Positions 58,601 through 64,000 of a stretch of 64,000 nt of DNA are shown in pieces. Position 1 is the stretch's first letter; the number at the start of each line of letters is the position of its first letter. The stretch is from positions 552,721-616,720 of the forward strand of contig CM119271.1 of NCBI GenBank assembly GCA_051294375.1. The letters run 5' to 3'. The notes under the pieces were generated by a model that was given only the letters and a program-made list of their open reading frames with translations, searched no databases and had not been told where the DNA came from. Position numbers and translations under genes: made by a program. The DNA comes from Paraspadella gotoi (taxonomy: Eukaryota; Chaetognatha).

Positions 58601-59754
58601 TACATGTATTGGCGCAGCCACTGGTTTATATAAGCGCTTTTATTCGAATGCAATATGGTTGATTCAGTACCATAATCATTAAAAAAAAATGTATTCTTGG
58701 CGATCAACATCAAGCTTCAAATGAATATGTCGGAAATTATGAATTAACTTTTCTTTTAAGGATAAAGTAAGAGTGCACCGTAAAAAATGATAAAAAAGGA
58801 AGGCAATTTTTTTAAACTCAATTAGCGGAAACATTATTCATCATTGTCCCAAAGATTTCTTAAAACGACGAATGCCTCCTCGTAACCGAAAGTGTTTATT
58901 TGTTATTATTATTTCTTTTTAAAGATGAGTGCTCAACATAACTGCTCAAAAGTGCTTATCTACGGTTTCATGAATTATAATAAGAGTATTAAACGATATT
59001 GCCGTTACATGAATCGGCATCCTAGTTTTATTCATTTAAAATTTTTAAATCGTTTGCTAATCGTTCTCTGTAAGAGAGGATTTCGATTTGTTTCAAATTC
59101 AATTCTTTCACAAAAAAATTTTTAAGATTCAGCTTTTATTCTTGTTCTGAAATCGTCATTTTTGTTTGAGAAGCAGATCTACTCATCTAGAGACAGGAAT
59201 ATCTAGACTCTCTCTCTCTCTCTGTCTCTCTCTCTCTCTCAACATCAACCTACAAGGTGACACACGACAACCAGCCGCTAGAAAAAAAATCATTATTTGC
59301 AAACCTATAAAGATTTTTTCTGTTGTAAAAACCTAAATCATTTATATATCCAAATTTCATATTGATTGGTTATGATTTGACTTGGCAATGAGCGGAAAAA
59401 AGAAAATCGTCTTTCATTTTAAAATTCTTTTTTTTTTCAATCTTTTTGTCAGATTTTCTGAACATTTTTTAAAGAACTTTTTACATAAAAAGGAATCAAT
59501 TTTAATATCTTCTGAAGGCTCTTGGAAATTTGAAAAAATAACATACATATAAAAATATTATAATATGAAAATAAGCCTAACTAGCTTTAGTTTAATCTAG
59601 ATAGGACAGGCTAATTTTTATATAACAGTATTTTTAATTATGCCATTCTTTTCATATTTTCAATAGCTTTAAGAAGATATTAATAATGATAACTATTTAT
59701 ATAAAATTGTTTTAAAAAATGTTTAGAAAGTTAGATAAACAGATTGAAGAAAAT
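55633..59754. other. Mostly noncoding spacer
   Basis: An R2 copy lies at 56885-57035. A GC-richer island at about 57180-57600 has open frames but no splice-supported model. An acceptor-like TTTTAATTTCAG/GTCC is at about 56209-56222, followed by a GC-richer patch to 56330. CT microsatellite at 59212-59240. No gene is assigned. Confidence 0.45.
58205..58560. repeat. Minisatellite, inverted AAAAATGATGCAAGTTGA type
   Basis: Many copies of an 18-19 base unit such as AAAAATGATGCAAGTTGA form the inverted version of the arrays in the Helentron/HINE-like elements. No element ends are seen beside it. Confidence 0.75.
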
Positions 59755-60204
59755 ACAAGTTTGAGCAAACAATGTCGGATCTGCCCACAATCATTATTGG
59801 TAATTAATTAATTAATGATTAATTAATTCAAGTTAATTAATTAGGCAATTAATTAATTTGATCCGAAATGTTTGTTTTGATTGATTGACTGATTAATTAA
59901 GTATTAATTAATTAATTAATTGACTAATTTATTAATTAACTGATTAATTATTTGATTAATTGATACATCTTGCATTTACATTTACATTTACAAGAAGCAT
60001 AATCAATTTGTGTAACAGATTTGTTTTTTTCCATTTAAACTCATTTCCACTCGGACGATTCCATCGAAACTTCATATCCAGCTCAATAACACACTTCCCT
60101 ACCCACATACAAAATTTCATTCCAATTCATCCATCCAATCACCGACGGACCGACAAAGTGAATTATAGAGTCGGGATTTGCTGATAAGCAGATCCGACTA
60201 AAAA
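59755..60204 (+). mobile_element. Helentron/HINE-like element, compact copy
   Basis: The cleanest copy: 5' ACAAGTTTGAGCAAACAATG and GTCGGATCTGCCCAC, TTAATTAA satellite, one internal unit (TTTTTCCATTTAAACTCATT to CATTCCAATTCATCCATCC), then hairpin GTCGGGATTTGCTGATAAGC AGATCCGAC and TAAAAA. Length about 450 bases. Confidence 0.65.
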
Positions 60205-60341
60205 TTGAGTTTTAAAATGAAATACGATTTTGAAGGCAACTTTTCTCCGCTCAATGCCAAGTCAAATTAAAACAAATCAATATAAAATTTGGATATACAA
60301 ATGATTTTGGTTTTTACTACAGAAAAAATCTTTCAGATTAA

Positions 60342-60853
60342 AACAAGTTTGAGCGAACAATATCGGATCTGCCCACGATCATTTGCGGTAAGTAGCTGAT
60401 CAGATAAGTAATTAATTAATTACAAAATAATTAATTAATGAATTTCTTATTTATTAATAATTAATTAATGCAGCTTGAATTTACATTTAATATAAAAATA
60501 AAAAAAGCATAATCAAATATTTAAATTTTTTTTTTCCATTTTAACTCATTTCCACTCGGACATTTCCATCGAAACTTGATTTCCTGCTCAATCACACACA
60601 TACAAAATTTCAAGTTTATCGCCCCACAAAATCATGATTAATGGGCGTTCAAAGCTAAGGGAGGACGGACGAACAGACGGACGGACAGACAGACAGATTT
60701 ACGAACGGACATCAATTTTTTTGCATAATATATCATAATTCGATGTTCTGACTTGATTCAAGTGACTTAACGACAAGATTGTGGGGGCGGACCGAGGGAC
60801 CGACAAAGTGAATTAAAGAGCCGGAATCTGCTGTAAGCAGATCCGGCTAAAAA
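60342..60853 (+). mobile_element. Helentron/HINE-like element, adjacent copy
   Basis: This lies 137 bases after the previous copy in the same orientation. The 5' end is AACAAGTTTGAGCGAACAAT and the 3' end has GGAATCTGCTGTAAGCAGATC CGGCTAAAAA with both hairpin arms. A GACGGACAGACAGAC run lies before the 3' end. Confidence 0.65.
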
Positions 60854-61428
60854 TCTTTACAAGTTTGCATATGACGATTTTTTATAGCGGCGGGTTGATG
60901 TGTGTCGGACCAAGATTCCTCAAATGAGTAAATTCGTCGCGTTTCAAAGGTTCGATTACTCGCGTAAATATGAACTTTTCTATCATTTCGATATTATATA
61001 ATAAGTAGATAAATTATTGAAAAATAAAGCCATAATCAATGATTAATCAATAATCATATCAGTTGTCAATACTGATTTTTTAAAAATATTTTTTAGAGCA
61101 AACTCCGTAGGTTCAATAACGTTCAATTCAAAAATATCACGAAAAATATCCATAATTTTTTCCAAAACATACTATTTTCAAGAATCTAGTATTAGATTCA
61201 CTCAAATAAAACTAAAAATAGTAATTAAAAAGTAATTAAAAGAACCCGATTACATCGAAAACTTTTTACAGCTGATTCAGAGAAGCACGCGATGACAGCA
61301 GCAACAACGAGGAGGAAACATGTTTTTGGAGGAGAATAAAATCGTCTCAATATTTTTGTCTTTTTTTCTTAATTTCCAATCTCAAATAATCTTCTAATCA
61401 CCAAAACAAAAGACAACCTAAAAACATT
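60854..61428. other. Upstream region of the transporter gene
   Basis: AT-rich DNA without exons seen; it must include the promoter of the gene starting at 61429. Confidence 0.4.
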
Positions 61429-63122
61429 ATGTCATCGGAGAGGGCGTCCTTCTTCAAGTCGCGCGATTTCAGACTGGCCATTTGTTTGTCCGGAAATGCA
61501 TTTTTGTTTGTCGGATTCGCTTTGAATCTCCCGCTTTTTTTCGAAGACTGGAAACGCGAGTTTGAAGGTAAAAAAAGAGTCTTTTTACCTAAAAGATAAA
61601 GGGACGAATGTTTCAGTATACCGGGTTTCAAAATGATCCCAGGCGGTTATGGTAAAATTTAGCCGAGGACGCAATGAAAAGAAACCAGCTAATTGCCAAT
61701 AAGGTATATATTAATTAGTATATTATGTTCTTGATACATTTTTTATAATCATACCAATTTTTAACAGATTATATTAATATCTTCTGCTCAAATGATTTTT
61801 TTAATAGCTGCAAGACCCTGTATTTTCTCTTTCCAACTTTTCTCGTTCCTCATTCACGCATCCTGACTTCACCTTTCCTCATTCCCCAAAACTCTATCAC
61901 TAGTAATTCTGCTCCCAACCCCATCTTTCTACTCCAGCCTCCAGCAGCGCCATCTCCGTCATTAACTCCATCTCGGGTGGCATCGGTCCTGCCCTCTCTC
62001 TCTTCGCTTCCTTTGCCTTTAACGCTGGATTGAAGCCGTGGGTGGCCCAGGTTTACCAAAATATGTTTATTTTAGAGGAGTTTCAAACTATACACTAAAT
62101 TAGTTACTAATCAAATTTGTATAGATATAAACGAGTTTTAGAATGTACTAAATATAATAGAAAATAATAAAAAGTATTAAATAACTAAATATAACGAAAT
62201 ATAACATAAACTTTAGAATTAAATTAAGCCAACTATTCTATTAGTTTCAAAATACTCAAAAAAATTTTAGAAATACATTTAAGAATTTGAAAGTAATCCA
62301 AAGAAATAAACTTTGAGAATTTAAAAAGTTTAAATTTAAAAAGTTAAAAAAAGAAAATCCAAGCTTAACCATACTTCCGTCGACCCAGACGATTGCCGGC
62401 GCCGTCTTCGGAGTTTCGCTGACGGCGGCCTCGTGGGCGTCGTCCCTCTGGACGCTCGTCATCGTCGGCAGCGTCATCCCATTCGCCTGTTCGCCGCTCG
62501 TGATGTTGGCCGGTTACGTCGCCGTCGCGCAGCAGGTGAGAGGTCTTCAAGGCTGCAGCTGTCTGCAGAAGCGTAGGTATCCGTAGAGCCGCAGGTGTCT
62601 GCAGGGAGCTTTAATCTGCACAGCCTGCAGGAATCTAAGTTTCTCCCCATCCTCAGTTTTCACGCCATCTTTTAGTACATTCTATACATTTGTATACATT
62701 TGTATACATTTGTATACAAACAAAACACAGCCTTTTCAATATATCTGCCTCCCTTCCCCACCCCTCCCCCGGCAGGCCCAAGAGCGACACCGCCATCTCT
62801 GCAACGTCGTTTTCGTCACCGGCGTCGGCGCCGGGAAACTCGGCATGGCGTACTTGTTGGCGTGGCTGCGTCAAGAATTTACGTGGCGAGGCGCGTTTCT
62901 AATCGCCGGCGGTCTCGGGTTTAACATCTGCGTCTTGGCCCGATTAACGATACTGGCGGCGGCAGAGTCAGCGGCGCCGAGGAACGAAGCCGCAGAGCCG
63001 CTGCGCCGCCGGAAAAATCAACCGGAAAAGTCACGTCGATGGAATCTGCGGAAAATCGTCGACGTTTCTCTTCTTTTCGATCGGAAGTGTCAATTTTTGC
63101 TGGCGGCGAAAGTGACCGCATG
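61429..63122 (+). CDS. SLC16-like (monocarboxylate-type) transporter, 5' part
   Basis: Four exons, 61429-61567, 61938-62050, 62389-62535 and 62776-63122, keep phase and encode 248 residues plus two bases; the last border is taken as a GT donor at 63123, so the gene should continue past the window. If instead TGG TAA is read, it would stop there. TM1 is about DFRLAICLSGNAFLFVGFAL, followed by the SSSAISVINSISGGIGPALS segment typical of MFS transporters of the SLC16 type, then TM3-TM4 (exon 3), TM5 and TM6 (EFTWRGAFLIAGGLGFNICV), then a basic loop and VDVSLLFDRKCQFLLAAK, the usual entry to TM7. The classic TM1 [DE]G[GS][WF][GA]W motif is absent, so the substrate is open. It would sit in the plasma membrane. 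The coding sequence is strongly CpG-rich. Confidence 0.7.
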
Positions 63123-64000
63123 GTAAAAATAAATAAATAAGTGAAAAAAATTGAATAAATAAATAAAATTAAATAAATGAATAGAGGCAATTTGGTTTCA
63201 TGTTTCATGTTCAAAAACAACGAAAAAGAAAGGTTATTATCACTATGTCAATAAATGAATAAAAATAAATTTATAAATAGAGTTCTTCAATCGCCTCGCG
63301 TTAAATATACTTATGCTATGTATTTAAATTAATTAATAGATTAATTTATATTAATAATTTAATAGAATATAGATATAAATTATATCAGCTTTGTCATCAT
63401 CGGATCTGTCCTTAAAATTGAGTAGGACAGTTATAGATGTGGTACATTTTTATCAAAAACAAACAAATATCCCTTGTATTATCGGCGAAGTCCTAGCAGC
63501 GGCGCACTATTGGAAGCCTGCCGTTCGCCTGTGTCTGAGATTTTTTTTCGTCTTTGTTATCGCTTTCGTCCTCCGCTTTTTTGCATTCATGGCTTCTTGA
63601 AAGTGTTGATTATCATAGCGGAGTTGAAGTTTTCTATATATGGCTTTGCTAAGTCATCAAGATCTTTAAAATTCTCATGTTTTTTCAATATCAATATTAT
63701 GGTATTGTGTTTTATGTTTTATACAAAACTGAAAAACGTTTTTTAATTATATGGTCGCTTCTCTGCTCTTTCTCTTCTCTTTTTCTCCGTCACTGTCTTT
63801 CTTACGTAAAAAACGTATGTTCCCGGCGTCTGCAGCGTCTGTCCAGCTTCTTTCATCTCTCTCTTCTCTCTCTCTCTCTCTTTTTTTTTTAGCGAAAAAA
63901 TTTTTATATAGTAATGTTGGGTTCACTAATGTATAAAAAAGCGATTGCGCGCGAACAGGCGCGACCGCGGTGTCCTTTGGGGTTTTATAGAGAATAGCTC
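63123..64000. other. Probable transporter intron or 3' flank
   Basis: No further exon is clear. A (TAAA)n patch follows the last exon. An inverted piece related to the GA-linked units lies at about 63815-63885. The CpG-rich end at 63940-63980 does not give a supported exon. Confidence 0.4.

Noticed and set aside
62653-62924. Several overlapping frames on both strands
   Set aside because: They are shadows of the fourth transporter exon and its TACATTTGTA-repeat intron.

Overview
The window is nuclear DNA of a multicellular animal, very probably an invertebrate; I cannot name the species. Genes are split by many short introns with GT..AG borders that keep the reading frame, the introns and spacers are AT-rich, and the products (TTC36, a DUF4795 sperm-flagellum-type protein, a Cys-loop receptor, an SLC16-like transporter, a C2H2 zinc-finger protein) are animal families. 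Exons are GC- and CpG-rich inside AT-rich DNA, and GA, GAC and ATT simple repeats are abundant. No operon, rRNA gene, CRISPR array, transposase or viral gene was seen.

Layout: 1-1967 is upstream DNA with one mobile-element copy. 1968-4043 (+) is a complete five-exon TTC36 gene of 189 codons. 4656-6209 (+) is an intronless nine-finger C2H2 protein. 6210-28430 is a repeated block: the 3' half of the zinc-finger gene plus about 8 kb of downstream DNA occurs three times (from 5567, 11437 and 20367), separated by runs of N. The second and third zinc-finger copies are broken by scattered single-base indels, which looks more like scaffolding and uncorrected reads than gene decay. Within this block is a small two-exon gene for a 70-residue secreted basic peptide (18937-19224 and 27814-28100, minus strand), facing truncated inverted copies of itself. 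28430-32421 is simple-sequence and repeat DNA.

32422-46158 (-) is a 17-exon gene for a DUF4795 (QRICH2/C16orf96-type) protein of about 1,073 residues. 46647-51222 (-) is a ten-exon Cys-loop ligand-gated channel subunit of 414 residues with signal peptide, Cys loop and M1-M4. 52550-55632 (-) is a five-exon gene for an unrecognised 544-residue secreted protein with two internal coding repeats. 55633-61428 is mostly noncoding, with two mobile-element copies. 61429 onward (+) is the 5' half of an SLC16-like transporter that runs off the window.

The genes do not form one pathway. The three minus-strand genes lie head to tail, and two of them enter the secretory route. The most interesting material is the secreted basic-peptide locus inside an inverted repeat, the unrecognised repeat-bearing secreted protein, the divergent Cys-loop receptor with a 12-nt microexon, and a recurring mobile-element family whose ends resemble Helentron/HINE elements. 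All exon models were read by eye from splice signals and phase; none has been checked against transcripts or databases.
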